The notes below the pieces were generated by a model. The model ran no database searches. It saw nothing but the letters and a program-made list of their open reading frames with translations, and was not told the DNA's origin. The position numbers were made by a program, and so were the translations under genes. From Ipomoea triloba (taxonomy: Eukaryota; Streptophyta; Magnoliopsida; Solanales; Convolvulaceae): a stretch of DNA of 64,000 nucleotides. The stretch is taken from NCBI RefSeq assembly GCF_003576645.1, contig NC_044918.1, positions 29,078,660 to 29,142,659 on the forward strand. Reading direction: 5' to 3'. Shown here piece by piece: positions 11,071-22,455 of this stretch. Within the stretch, counting starts at the first letter, position 1; each line of letters opens with the position of its first letter.

Positions 11071-12682
11071 ATTTTCTGAACGACATTCGTGCTTGCAGGT
11101 GTCGGTGCACAAATTTGGCTTGGCATAACTCAACCCGCAAGGCCAGCTAATTTTTTGAACGACATTCGTGCTTGCAGGTGTCGACGCACACGATTCAAGC
11201 CTTTTCAAGTTCATTATGGGATTTGGTCTACACCCTCCCCCTTCTCTGCGCGCGAGAGAGAGCCTCTATGCTATACAACTCAATAAGTCTTAGAAAGACT
11301 CTTGTATAAGTAGTTGTGCAAACCCACTTTCCACACCAATGTGGGACAAAAGATACTTGAAAGCTTTTACTCTTAATTTTTCTAACTCAAATGGGTCAAC
11401 TTTGAGAACCAATTTCTTATTCACCCATTATCCTTTTTGAGCGTACAATATATCAAACTTTTCGTCTAACTACTAGGAACCCTAATCCACTTTAACCCGA
11501 CCCAAATCGAAAGTGGACCCCACATATATTTGTACCACAATATAGCCACTAAAATGCCATTTTATGCTATTTTTTCCAACAGTTATTTGTCCAGAAAATA
11601 TCAATGCTCTACGGTCAAGCAACAATCACTCAACTGATTATCCCATTACTCCCAGGTGAGTTTTTCTCTAATATAGTTATACTTACTGAATATCAAAATA
11701 TAAGTGTACCTTAAGATCTTGCAATAACTAACCGACAAGTAATTTAATTAATGATATATAATGTAATGCAAATTATCTACATATTGCATTTATACACTTA
11801 TTTTAGAACACTGAATTTTTGTGATATTTGTTGCATGCAAAGAAGATTCATACTATAGTTTATTTGTCGATTCTTATATGTTATAAATCATAATATCATA
11901 AGAAACAGATACTTTGATGAAATATGAAGTATGAGTAGTCTGCCAATCAACGGTTATGGACATCGCATTTCAACAGTTTGGAAGGACATCATTCCAAAAA
12001 GCCATACACTCCATTTGGTAATCTTGAGTGAAGTCTGGATTAATAGTTTAGATATATAATTCATATATTCTGATATATTTTTGTTTATTGCCTGATGTCA
12101 TTATGATGATTTGAATTTTGAGAGCATAGAAACAAGCTCGAAACATGCTTATATGCTTGAATGGTCTTACCTCAAAGTTATTACCCACTATCACATAATG
12201 CTTTATGTTGTATGTTAGACTCAATGTTACTAACTTCTCACAATAGTCAGAGACTTTCTTTATATGTATGAAATATTGACAAAAAAATTAGGCTTTAGAT
12301 GTGAGTTTTACTTATATATATTTGCAATATCTTCCATACACATGAATTAGAATAGCAATTGAATACTAGAACTGAGTTACTAGAGAACGAGCATATTTGC
12401 CTAATTTATAAAAATTATAAACAATGATATATAAAATCTCTAAAATTCCAGCACCGTATGCGTACACCTACACATTAGCTATTAATTAAACAATTAAATT
12501 AAGCAATTATTTGTTGAAATTCAAACAAGGATAACAGCAGAAAACATAATCGATCCAAAACATATCTTCAATTGTACTATATAATATTTGATGTTATAAT
12601 TTATATAATTATATATCGATCCAAATATTCTTTATATATTATAACAAATTCATTCCGCGCATCGCACGAGTAAAAATACTAG
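8349..12682 (+). mobile_element. Non-autonomous Helitron
   Basis: The left end is TCTATACTATTAATAAAAAC preceded by host A (8348). The right end is a short imperfect hairpin (ccgcgcatcgcacgag, about 12655-12670), then taaaaataCTAG ending at 12682, followed by host T. TC at the start, a hairpin and CTRR at the end, and insertion between A and T without target duplication are the diagnostic features of Helitrons. No Rep/helicase coding sequence is visible, so the element would depend on an enzyme encoded elsewhere. The first 2.7 kb is a tandem array of the 5' end (listed separately). The remainder (about 11070-12650) is AT-rich, with a 26-bp motif 'aacgacattcgtgcttgcag' present twice near 11076 and 11158. 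Confidence 0.87.
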
Positions 12683-12846
12683 TTTGGATAAAAGATATAG
12701 TAACAAAATTTGGTGTAAATAGCAATTTTCTTCCAATTATTATAGGCCCTATGATTTCACATTTTTCACCAGTACAGTTACACAAGAACGTAATGTCTAT
12801 TATTTTGTTCATTATGCCTAGATCCCTTCAACATAATAACATGCGC

Positions 12847-12848
<2 letters not shown>

Positions 12849-12908
<60 letters not shown>
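12849..12908. repeat. (TA)n microsatellite
   Basis: About 28 TA units following 'gcgcgtg'. A similar 'acgcgtg' precedes the second (TA)n tract at 13745-13796, about 0.9 kb away. Confidence 0.95.
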
Positions 12909-12911
<3 letters not shown>

Positions 12912-13437
12912 TATCGAATCAAATAAATTAAAAGAAAAGGTGTTCAGGTAAAAAAAAAAAAAAAGGATGAGATCTCACCCCTTGAATTGGTCCGAATCAA
13001 CACCCATGAATAAAGAAAAATTTTTATTAAAAAAATGTTGTAACTTTTCAGTAATTTTCTCTAACTTTGAAGTGTATAAGTCTATTCTTTTAGTTAATTA
13101 AAAACTTAAATAACATTCCTAAAGTCATTCTTTTAGTGAACCAAACAATATACTACAATTCATGTTCTATTCATTGCTTATTTCATTCCTTATGGAATAA
13201 TATTCCTATTCTTTTAAAATTCATTGCGTGAGCCAAACATGTCGTTAGTGAATAATGGATTTTTTTTTAAAAAGAAAAATTTATAAGCACATTAAATTTA
13301 GAGGAAAAAGTAAATTATCCGTGCATAAAAAATTTTATTATATATTTAAATAATAAAATTAAACATGAAATTATAAATAATTCTAATATCTGAAAATGTA
13401 CATTTATTTGATTATAAGATTAGTGCATAAGTATTAC
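12909..13437. other. AT-rich non-coding stretch
   Basis: No gene or element ends are seen. It forms part of an interval flanked on both sides by (TA)n tracts. Confidence 0.4.
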
Positions 13438-13557
13438 GGGAGGTGGTGGGTTCGAGTCTCAGTGGAGGCAATACTGATTCTTGTGCTTCAATAGGTTGAG
13501 AAAGTAATTATGAACAGATACTGCATTGTAATAGAGTCAGTAGTATTCAAAAAAAAA
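13438..13557 (+). mobile_element. tRNA-derived SINE, 5'-truncated, with 22-bp target duplication
   Basis: The copy begins at 'gggaggtggtgggttcgag', retaining box B (ggttcgagtc) but lacking box A. It continues with 'gtggaggcaatactgattc', then 'gagaaagtaattatgaacag', 'atagagtcagtagtattc' and a poly-A of about 11. Perfect direct repeats of 22 bp flank it at 416-437 and 558-579 of the 13-kb block (13416-13437 and 13558-13579, ending gcataagtattac). The perfect duplication and pure A tail suggest a recent insertion. Confidence 0.92.
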
Positions 13558-13741
13558 AAGATTAGTGCATAAGTATTACTCAATTAATAGAATAATACAA
13601 AAGGAAAGTGCAAGTAAAAAAATTTATAACAAGCAATTATGTTAATAAATAATTATTATTTTGGTATAATAATTTTAACCAGTTAGTACATAAAATTAAT
13701 TCCTTAACTGTAATAGTATAAACTGTAATAGTATTATACGC

Positions 13742-13744
<3 letters not shown>

Positions 13745-13796
<52 letters not shown>
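13745..13796. repeat. (TA)n microsatellite
   Basis: About 26 TA units, closing an interval opened by the (TA)n tract at 12849-12908. Confidence 0.95.
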
Positions 13797-13799
<3 letters not shown>

Positions 13800-14785
13800 T
13801 ATGAGTTTTCAAAAAGAAAGTGTAAGCTTATAAGTCTGACAATTATGTATATATTAGGCAATTATGTTAATGTATTTTATTTTATTTACGGAGTATTTGT
13901 TTTGTTTCATTATTTTGTACTTTTTTTTATTTTTAGTTTTTATTCTTTATTTATTTTGTTTTGTTTCTTTATTTATTTTATTGATAACAGCAAGCTGCTA
14001 GTTGGGTTTCAAGGAAGAATTTTTTAATTTTTAATTTGATTTTTTCTTTTAAGTAATTATTTCTTTATTTGTATTATGTATTAAAGTATCCATGCCGGAA
14101 TATATCGAAGGAGACTTTATTTGAATAATTTTTTAAATTAAAATACGAATAATTTTTTAATTAAAAATAATTATATAGAGATAAATTACAGATTTATTGA
14201 TAAAAGATAATAATTTTTTTAAATGTGCTGTGAAAGTGAAACCACTTTTGTAAATGAGAGACTATTGCAGAGATGTGAAAAAAATAGTAAAATTGTTTTA
14301 ATCATTTCAATGTATTCGAATTTGTACTTTGTTTAAGTATAATGTCTTCGGTTTCCTATTTTGTTTAGTTCTAATGATTTCAATTGCTTCGAATATGTTA
14401 GTTTTAATAAGTTTTAGTTTTACGATTCCAATAGTTACGTAATATGAATTATTTTATATTAATTTTTTTACTTAATATAATTTTTATTCAATTATATACA
14501 TAAGACGGATAAATTTTTAATTAAAAATAATTATATACATGATATTTCATTTTTGTTATTTTTAATATTTTATTGTAATTTATAAAATGATATAAAATAA
14601 TAATTGTAGATATAAATTGATATTTATTGATTAAAGATAATAATTTTGTAATGTGATGTGAAAGTGAAACCACTTTTGAGGATGGAGAGTATTGCAGGAA
14701 TGTAGAAAAAATAGTAAATGAATTACAAATTTAGTGATATGGGACTAATACCTACTTAAGTGAGAGAGTATTTCAAAGATAAATG
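13797..14785. other. Gene-free AT-rich stretch with a diverged internal duplication
   Basis: The words 'gataataattttt', 'gtgaaagtgaaaccacttttg' and 'gaaaaaatagtaaa' occur at 14205-14290 and again at 14634-14718, marking a diverged duplication of about 85 bp. No gene is seen. Confidence 0.5.
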
Positions 14786-15100
14786 CCCTGTTTGGTAAAT
14801 AATCAGCCTATCAGTCAATTTTGACTTATTTAACAATTATTATTTGTTTGACTTGGTTAAAAAATCAATATAAGTGTTTAGTTAATAAGTTTTTTGTAAC
14901 TCCAAAATGCTAAAATTCAAAAGGCTATTCAAAGTAGCCTTTTCAATTAGCTTTTTGAAAAAAGAAATTATACCAAACAGCTATCAGCTAACAGCTAATT
15001 TATTAAACAACTTTTTATCATTAGCTAATGTTATCAACAAATTATACCTTCTAACCCAAACAGCCAACTCAATCAGTCAACAACCATTTACCAAACAGGG
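14786..15100. mobile_element. Foldback MITE, CCCTGTTTGGTAAAT termini
   Basis: Left end CCCTGTTTGGTAAATAATCAG and right end ATTTACCAAACAGGG are inverted repeats. Internal words 'cagtcaattttgacttattt', 'gacttggttaaa' and 'cagctatcagctaacagct' recur in the elements at 34446-34740, 38325-38606 and, shortened, 17843-17965. The ends resemble plant hAT-type MITEs, but no clean 8-bp target duplication was found. Confidence 0.75.
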
Positions 15101-15386
15101 CCAAATTCAGTCTAACGGCCCACATGGGGCTGTCTTCAAAAGAGGACAAAAAAAAAAACGAAATAAAAAGTGCAAGGGAAATTGAAAGGAATTTTTGTCT
15201 CAAAGGATTAGGAAGAAAAAAAAAGTGAGATATAGAATGGCAAAGTTGTTATTCGTTTAAAATTGAGGGGCAAATGGCCATTCCCAAATATTATAAGGGA
15301 GATATAGAGATAGAACTTAGAAGAGACCACTGCATGTACTCACTTATACATATTACATTTACATATACACATACACTCAGTGTATG

Positions 15387-15394
15387 TATATAAT
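15387..15394 (+). promoter_or_regulatory. Candidate TATA box
   Basis: TATATAAT lies about 30-35 bp upstream of the start of the GC-rich block at about 15420, a normal spacing for a plant core promoter. The region is TA-rich, so chance occurrence is possible. Confidence 0.45.
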
Positions 15395-15419
15395 ATCGGA
15401 CTACTGAGAACGCATGTGG

Positions 15420-15715
15420 ATTTGGATCTGATCGAAGACGAGAAAATCAAGAAGAAATGGAGGAGAAGACATGGGACTCGGCAGCGGCGGCGACCGGAAG
15501 CGGTTTGGACTTGGCTATCGTGATCGCGTCGGCCGTTACGTTACGGCGGTTGCAGCCGGCGTTTGGTTGGTGGTTGCGCGGAGGAAGGAGACGAGAAAAC
15601 CGGATAACGATGACGGAGAAATTGACCGCCGAGCTCCGGCTGGCCTCGACTTCATCGCCAGCGGCAGCGGTTACACCTCCCGCCCCTTCTCCTTCATGGA
15701 GAAACGCAAGTCTCT
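15420..15715 (+). other. Probable first (leader) exon of the PIP5K gene, or first exon of an unrecognised gene
   Basis: A sharply GC- and CpG-rich block follows a candidate TATA box and ends at a strong donor (ct|gtgagtaa, 15716). Two overlapping frames are open: ATG at 15457 (88 codons, alanine- and arginine-rich) and ATG at 15471 (82 codons); neither product is recognised. The nearest good acceptor, tttcattttag|ttcaca, is at 16388. Splicing 15715 to 16389 would place this block in the 5' leader of the PIP5K gene, and both frames would then hit stops before its ATG, making them upstream open reading frames. Transcript data would settle this. Confidence 0.45.
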
Positions 15716-16388
15716 GTGAGTAAACGCCCCTTCCTTTTCTCTCTCTCCATTTCTCATTAATTTTCTTTAAAAAGTTTTTAAAATTCTCTTTGAAATTTCA
15801 TTCCTTAATTCTTGATTGATTTTTTTTTAATATTATTAACTCAATTAGAATGTAGTATCTGTTCAATATTTTTTTGAGTCCTGCGACATTTCTTCAAAGA
15901 GAGCATAAAGGTGTCAATTAAGGACAATGTATTGACTTTTATTCCCATTTTAAAAATATTCTAATTTATATATTAAAAATATTATAATTATTATTAATTT
16001 AAAAAAATATTCTTAAATGGTATAATTTGCCTAAAATCATTTGTTAGCTAGATGCCTAGATTATGTAATAGGTTCAAAACAATGTCTCGACCCAAATGCC
16101 ATTTTCGTGATACCAACGGATGTCTTGGTTTACAAGTACAACACAATTATGTATGCAATAAAATCATTTAAGCCTTTAATTTACCGGACAAAATGTTCAC
16201 AACACAAAAAACACTAATCTTAGCTTATTGGACCTCCCGCTTAGGCCCCATGTTGGGCATTGTACTCTCACATGTAACGTAACTTAAAAGAAGATAGGAA
16301 AAAAAAAATGATGCCCAAGAAATGACAAAAAATGTGAAGTATGTTGTGATTGAATTAGTGTGTTGTCTTCTCCATTATTTCATTTTAG
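15716..16388 (+). other. Probable leader intron
   Basis: AT-rich sequence bounded by gtgagt and ttttag consistent with a 673-bp 5'-UTR intron of the PIP5K gene. No coding sequence or element is recognised in it. Confidence 0.4.
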
Positions 16389-16686
16389 TTCACACGTAGG
16401 AAGGCAGGGGACCGGAGAGAGAACAAACACGAACTAGGCTGATCAAGAGAGAGAACCAAAAACAGGAAGATTTCTGTCGTTTGCATGTTTTTAATTTGCA
16501 TGGCTGCTGCTTACGTAGATAGTCAAATGATCCATGTTCTTCATCATCATGAAAAGGAGAAGAAAAAGATGTTCCTGGGCGTACATAGGATGATGATGAT
16601 GAAGAAATGATGGAAATTAAATGCAGATATTGATGAATAGAAATTATAGATAGATAGATAGAGCGTCTGTACGTAAATAATCGATC

Positions 16687-19600
16687 ATGAGGAAAATACA
16701 GGCGGTGGCGAAGAAACGAGCCAACACGATATTCGGGACGGGCGGATCGGGGGGCGAGGAAATGGAGGAAATGGACGACGAGGAGGTCGGAGAAGTTGTG
16801 GAAGCGGAGAGATTTCTTCCAAACGGCGATTACTACACGGGGCAATGGGCGGGGAACTTCCCGCACGGCCAAGGCAAGTACTGGTGGACCGACGGGTGCA
16901 TGTACGTGGGGGAGTGGCACCGTGGGAAAACCATGGGGAAAGGCTCCTTCAGATGGCCGTCCGGGGCGACCTACGAGGGCAATTTCAAGGCCGGCTTCAT
17001 GGACGGTGATGGCACATACATCGGCCCCAACGGGGACACCTATAGAGGGAGATGGGTAATGAACGTGAAGCAGGGGCGTGGCGTGCAAGAGCTAGCCAAT
17101 GGGGATGTCTATGATGGGGAATGGTGTAAAGGACTACATGAGGGGCAGGGTATATATACATGGAGCAATGGGAATTACTATGTTGGGGAGTGGAAAGGTG
17201 GGGGGATTTGTGGGGAAGGGAAAATGGTTTGGGCAAATGGGAATGTGTACCAAGGACACTGGGAAGATGGGGTGCCTAAAGGGAATGGGACATTTAGATG
17301 GGAAGATGGGAGTTACTATGTAGGGAATTGGAGCAGAGACCCTAAGGAACAAAATGGGAATCATTACCCTTCAGAAACTTCAGTAACTGAGTGCACACTT
17401 ATAGACTGGGATCCTCAACATGTATTCAATGTGGATTTGAAGGACTGCAAGGTTTGCCCAGCTGACAAAGTCTTGATCCTCCCTTCCCAGAAGAAGCTGG
17501 CAGTCTGGAGATCTGCAAAGACTAAAGAGAAACACTGTTATGGCATTCGGCCCAAAAGAATGTCTGTGGATAATGTGAGATTAGATAGGGATTTTACTCG
17601 TTCTTCCCAGTTTTCAGATGGGAGTGGGGGTGGGGTTAGTAGAAGTTCTTGTGCATCCGACGATACGACCTCGAGTACCTTCCATGAAGATGCACCTGGG
17701 TTTCCACCAAGAGGGAGCCCTATTAGGTTCCCCAAGGTTGTTGCAAAGAAGCAAGGAGAGGTTATCTGCAAAGGCCATAAGAATTATGAACTCATGCTCA
17801 ATTTGCAGTTAGGCATCAGGTGATGATGAATCTCCATCACCTCTGTTTGGTAAATGGTTGTTAGTTGATAGCTGTTAGCTGATTGAGTTAGAGTTTATGA
17901 CTCATTAGTTGATTGTAGAAAGATGTTTGGTAAATTAGCTGTTAGTTGATAACTGTTTGGTGTAATTTCTTGTATCAATAGACATGCTGTTGGAAGGCCT
18001 GGTCCTTCTGCATCACTAGATCTGACGCCATCAGCATTTGATCCCAAGGACAAGTTCTGGACAAGGTTTCCACCAGAGGGATCAAAAAGCACTCCACCAC
18101 ATCCATCCTGCGAATTCAAATGGAAGGACTATTGCCCCAAAGTTTTCAGGTCCAAACAACTCATATCTCATTCATATTCACATCATATTCCTTAGCTTCT
18201 GATCATAATATAATATATACACTTCAGGGCATTGAGGTTGCTGTTCAATGTGGATCCAGCAGATTACATGATGTCCATTTGTGGGAACGAGGCCCTCCGG
18301 GAGCTCTCCTCTCCCGGGAAGAGTGGAAGCTTCTTCTACCTCACAAACGACGACCGTTACATGATCAAGACAATGAAGAAGGCAGAGGTAAAGGTAAGAT
18401 CAATCTCTAGTTCTTCGCGATATATGTCTCGCAGTAGATCACCACAACTCAACTTATCCGCGCTTAGGTGCTTTTGAGGATGCTGAATGCCTATTTCAAT
18501 CATGTTCGCGCATTTGACAACACCCTTGTGACCAAATACTTTGGCTTACATTGTGTGAGGCTAACAGGAACAGCACAAAAAAAGGTATACAAAACAGGAT
18601 TGATCTCAATTCATTTCACCATAGCATATTAGCACATATATTTACTCTTGCTTAACCATATATTCAGGTGAGATTCATGATCATGGGGAATCTCTTCTGT
18701 ACCGGGTATACAATTCACAGACGATTCGACTTGAAAGGATCAACGTTTGGCCGCTTGACAGATAAGCCTGAATCAGAGATTGATGCAACCACAACTCTCA
18801 AAGACCTCGATCTTAACTACATATTTCGATTGCAGAAGGAATGGTTTGAAGAGTTTCGAAAGTATTAGTGCATAAATGTCCAACTCCCTACTTTTTTTTT
18901 GTCCTGTGTTTTTCTTTTGCCTCGTGAGACATTAACGTCTACCAGTTCCTTCTGCAGGCAAGTAGATAGGGACTGCGAGTTGCTCGAGCAGGAACGAATA
19001 ATGGACTACAGCCTCCTGATTGGCATTCATTTTCGAGAATTGGGTAATGCTGGTGGAAACCATACAGGTTAGTACATATATACTAACCCCATTATATTTC
19101 TTTAACAAAGCACTACTACTGCTATATGTCAACTGTTATTTTCTGAACAATCCAGAAACTGATGATACTACTTCCTCACAGTTGTGGAGAATGGTGAAGG
19201 GTCAGAACCAGAATCCTCTCAAGCAGATATGGATCATTTGCCCCAAGATCCTACATGGTATGTTTCTTTCTTAAAATGAATCTGATGAAATTTAATCGTG
19301 GATTCCAAGCAACACGTGGAAACACATGACCTTTTGCATGGCTCTGATATCAAATTAAAGCATGTGCTCCATCCAACTAAAAACCTAAGCTGATAGTTGG
19401 ACTGCACATATTATATTTATGCTCACAGATACGAATTGACGACAATGTTTTGTTTCTGATTGTTTGTTGCAGCTCGGGCGATATGAAACTGGGGATATGC
19501 ATGCCTGCAAGAGTGGAAAGGACAGAAAGGAGATGTGATCCAGAGCCACAGCTAGTAGGGGAGCCAACAGGGGATTACTATGATGTAGTGTTGTTCTTTG

Positions 19601-19761
19601 GAATCATAGACATACTTCAGGACTATGACATCACCAAGAAGCTTGAGCATGCCTACAAGTCCTTCCAGCACGATTCGAATTCGATATCAGCCGTCGATCC
19701 AAAGGCGTACTCGAGGCGGTTTCGCGATTACATCTTCAAAGCCTTTGGAGAGGACAGTTAG
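16687..19761 (+). CDS. PIP5K: Phosphatidylinositol 4-phosphate 5-kinase with MORN repeats
   Basis: The enzyme makes PI(4,5)P2 from PI4P, mainly at the plasma membrane, affecting polar growth, endocytosis and the cytoskeleton. Inferred coding exons: 16687-17819, 17982-18149, 18228-18393, 18468-18584, 18668-18861, 18958-19067, 19182-19257 and 19473-19761. They join in frame to 2253 bp (750 residues), and all introns are GT-AG. An in-frame TAA lies 9 bp before the ATG. Residues about 49-222 hold seven MORN repeats plus a partial eighth (YYTGQW, MYVGEW, TYEGNF, TYRGRW, VYDGEW, YYVGEW, VYQGHW, YYVGNW), a plant type-I/II B hallmark. The kinase domain shows [25 protein letters not shown] and the activation loop [16 protein letters not shown]. 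It ends KAFGEDS. The architecture matches Arabidopsis PIP5K4/5/6-like enzymes. The seventh exon was placed by its VVENGEG frame; an alternative AG at 19154 gives a frame that does not resemble the family. Confidence 0.94.
17843..17965. mobile_element. Short MITE in PIP5K intron 1
   Basis: The sequence 'ctgtttggtaaatggttgtt' through 'gataactgtttggtg' shares termini and internal words (gctgttagctgattgagtta) with the MITEs at 14786-15100 and 38325-38606. It makes up most of the 162-bp intron and lies only about 16 bp before the acceptor, yet the splice signals remain intact. Confidence 0.7.
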
Positions 19762-20100
19762 ATGGAGATTTTTGGCCTGTGTATCCAAAGTGCTTGTACA
19801 CCCAACAGAGCGGAGCAGAGCTATTAACTCTTTTTTGGATTGGTTAACTAATTGAGGTGCTCCCGATCCCGAGAGTTTCTTCTTCTTTCTTTCTTGATTT
19901 TGAGGTTGAATGTGGTAGGAATACACACAAATATGGGGGGGGGGGGGTGACAATTGTATTATAGAAGAAAATGTATCACAGGAACACACATACAACTGTA
20001 ATGTATTATATAGAACATTGTTGTTGGCAGCCTTTGTCTCCAAAGGGATTAGAATTCTGCAGACCATACTATTTAACTTTTTATTAGGAGATGCAGACTA
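19762..20100 (+). other. PIP5K 3' flank
   Basis: Probable 3' untranslated and flanking sequence, with a G11 homopolymer at about 19936-19946. No polyadenylation site could be chosen with confidence. Confidence 0.4.
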
Positions 20101-22409
20101 TATATAGTAATATACTCATCTAAGCACACACTCATTTCCCCTAAACTATGATTCATTTCGGAAAGAAACACACTCAAAGCTTCAAACAAAGTTTAGCCAC
20201 CAAAACATAGTCGAGAAACTCACCCCTGATATTCGCCTTGATTCTTCTTGTGTCTGAATGTAGAGGATTTCCAATAAGAGTTGTCTATTAGTTTTCTTGA
20301 TTTGAACCGATCAGATATGAACAATTTAGACTGACTTACCTTTTTTATGATCATGAAGAACAGATATTTAGGTATAGGTAATGGTTACGGATTTTTCTGG
20401 CAAATGATATAGGGTGAACATAAGGCAATTAAAATTTCCAAATGTAAATCTAGAGTGTAGAGGTGATGTGTGTAACAGAGGGCTCATACGTACAGTTGTT
20501 GCCCATCCTGGCCATGTGAAACTTCTCAGAAATGGTTCCATGGATCAGTCTGCCCTGTATGTTTAGCAACCTCCGAACTGCCATCTGCACTGCCCTGCTC
20601 TCATTACGTACAGTTTAGCAACTTCCGGGCAACTTCAATAGTGAGGTTTTTGGAGTGATTTTTGAGGTGACTAGTTGGAAAGAGATGAGAGAAAGAGAAG
20701 AAGGAAAAAAAAAAAAATTAGGGCAATGACGCGTGCACGCGCCCGACTGGGTACCATCGTGTGTGTCAAATTCCTTTTTCTCTGCGCCGTGAGACCACAA
20801 AAAATACATCATTTGCAAGAGGAGCTCATGCATTCTCTCTCATCCACATCACCTAAGCTCTTCTCAAAAAACAGTGAGTACATTTTTATAACACAAATTT
20901 TTGTAGTAATTTACAATTATCTTTGGCACGTTGTCTGATTTATTAATGACTTAGGCGAACTTGATTTGATTTTTTTTCACAAGAATCAAAACTACTATCG
21001 GGGTTCGATCTTATGAGTCAAGTTTCATAATCCAACATGATTTGAATCAAAATTCCTGCAGCCGAGTTCAATCTTATGACCACTCATTTAAAATAATAAC
21101 ATATGAATCATCACGTTACATAATAATTACCTGGTTTGATGTTCTTAATTTGTCTATTAGTCACTATAGGAGTAGCAATGTGCAAGGTGGGGGTGGAGGT
21201 ATATTCCATATCCTTGCCTAATCCCTGACGTGATAAACTGATAATGCATGCTTTCCTCATCCCTATTCTCATGAATCAATTTTGGCAAAGATCTAGTCTT
21301 TGTATTCAAATAAGTTACCATGAGGCAACCTCTCAAAGTGAAATGACTCCTTGTGCGCAGTAAACAAATGTTTAGCCTTTGTATTTAACTGAATTACCAT
21401 GATTTATACCTTTCCAAATGTTCTATAGAGTCGGGGTTGGGACTGAAAATTCAACCTTTTGAAAAGAAAGTATGGCATAAAACAACGAAAGCATTTATAC
21501 CATTTTCGATCGGTGGCAGAATTAGCATTTGGCATGTTACCTTTCAGTTTTGTTTTCACTCTTAATTTTGCTTATCCTCAGATTGTTGCAACAGAAACGC
21601 TTGAAAACTCATGAGTACGCACATATATATTGGGGACGATACAGGTGTGGGGTCTTTGTCCGAGAACATAGGTTCTCTGTTTTGTTCAGGCATAATTACC
21701 CTAAGATAATTAAATTTGATCGAAAAATAAGATAAAGTATAAATAATCGGGCTGTAAAAATATAACAGCATTATCAATTGTGATTTTTGAATGATTTTTT
21801 GCTTTGATGGATGAGAGAGATGGTGAGTTGGAGGGGAGAGAAGGAATGAAAGAGAAAAAATTTGCAGTAAAGATGATTTTTTATAGGGACTATAGGGGAA
21901 AAAAATAAAAACAAGTCTCGCCCTCTCGCATGATGAGCACGTCTAGTGGGATCGTAAACACTATTTTTTTCTTGACAATCATTTTTTCTTTTAATTTTTT
22001 TCTATTTTTTCTCCCTCAGCTTTACATCTATTAAAATTTGAGGAATCTAATCAGATTTTAAAAATAAACACGACGGTATTTTCATAATTATCATCAACTC
22101 CACTTTGCAAACTCGAACACTTAAATATGCAATCTTTAACAACTAAATATGCAAACATGATAAACTTTATAAAATCAGCCAAGTATTTTAGTGTAATAAA
22201 TGAGAATTGCATATTTTATGAGAATTGTATATAATAAATGTGTAAACCTGGAAAAGTATGAGAATTGCATATAGTAAAGTTGGTGATAATTTCGAAAAAT
22301 GTCATTGCATTTTTCTTTTAAATTGATCTGATTCGTTCGATTTTTCTATATGTAAGGTTGAGATTGGTTTTTATTTATCTCCTAAAGACTTGTTCACATT
22401 TGATCCAAT

Positions 22410-22410
<1 letters not shown>
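20100..22410. other. Gene-free intergenic DNA with MITE-like fragments
   Basis: No gene is seen. The stretch at about 20627-20760 (caatagtgaggtttttggag ... gacgcgtgcacgcgcccgac) has the make-up of the Harbinger-like MITE at 43052-43395, and about 21752-21965 is a second possible remnant. Neither has matched ends. Confidence 0.4.
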
Positions 22411-22451
<41 letters not shown>

Positions 22452-22455
22452 TTAT
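22409..22455. repeat. (CA)n(TA)n microsatellite
   Basis: About nine CA units followed by about twelve TA units; its right edge overlaps the left target duplication of the adjacent Mutator-like element. Confidence 0.9.

Noticed and set aside
12751..13861. Frames with IYIYIY runs at 12751-12951 and 13637-13861
   Set aside because: They are translations of (TA)n microsatellites.
16390..17088. A 232-codon antisense frame over the PIP5K start
   Set aside because: It overlaps the well-supported MORN-repeat exon and has no recognisable features.
5374..19761. Biosynthetic gene cluster around the UGT
   Set aside because: The only neighbours are transposable elements and a PIP5K; no other pathway enzyme is present in the window.
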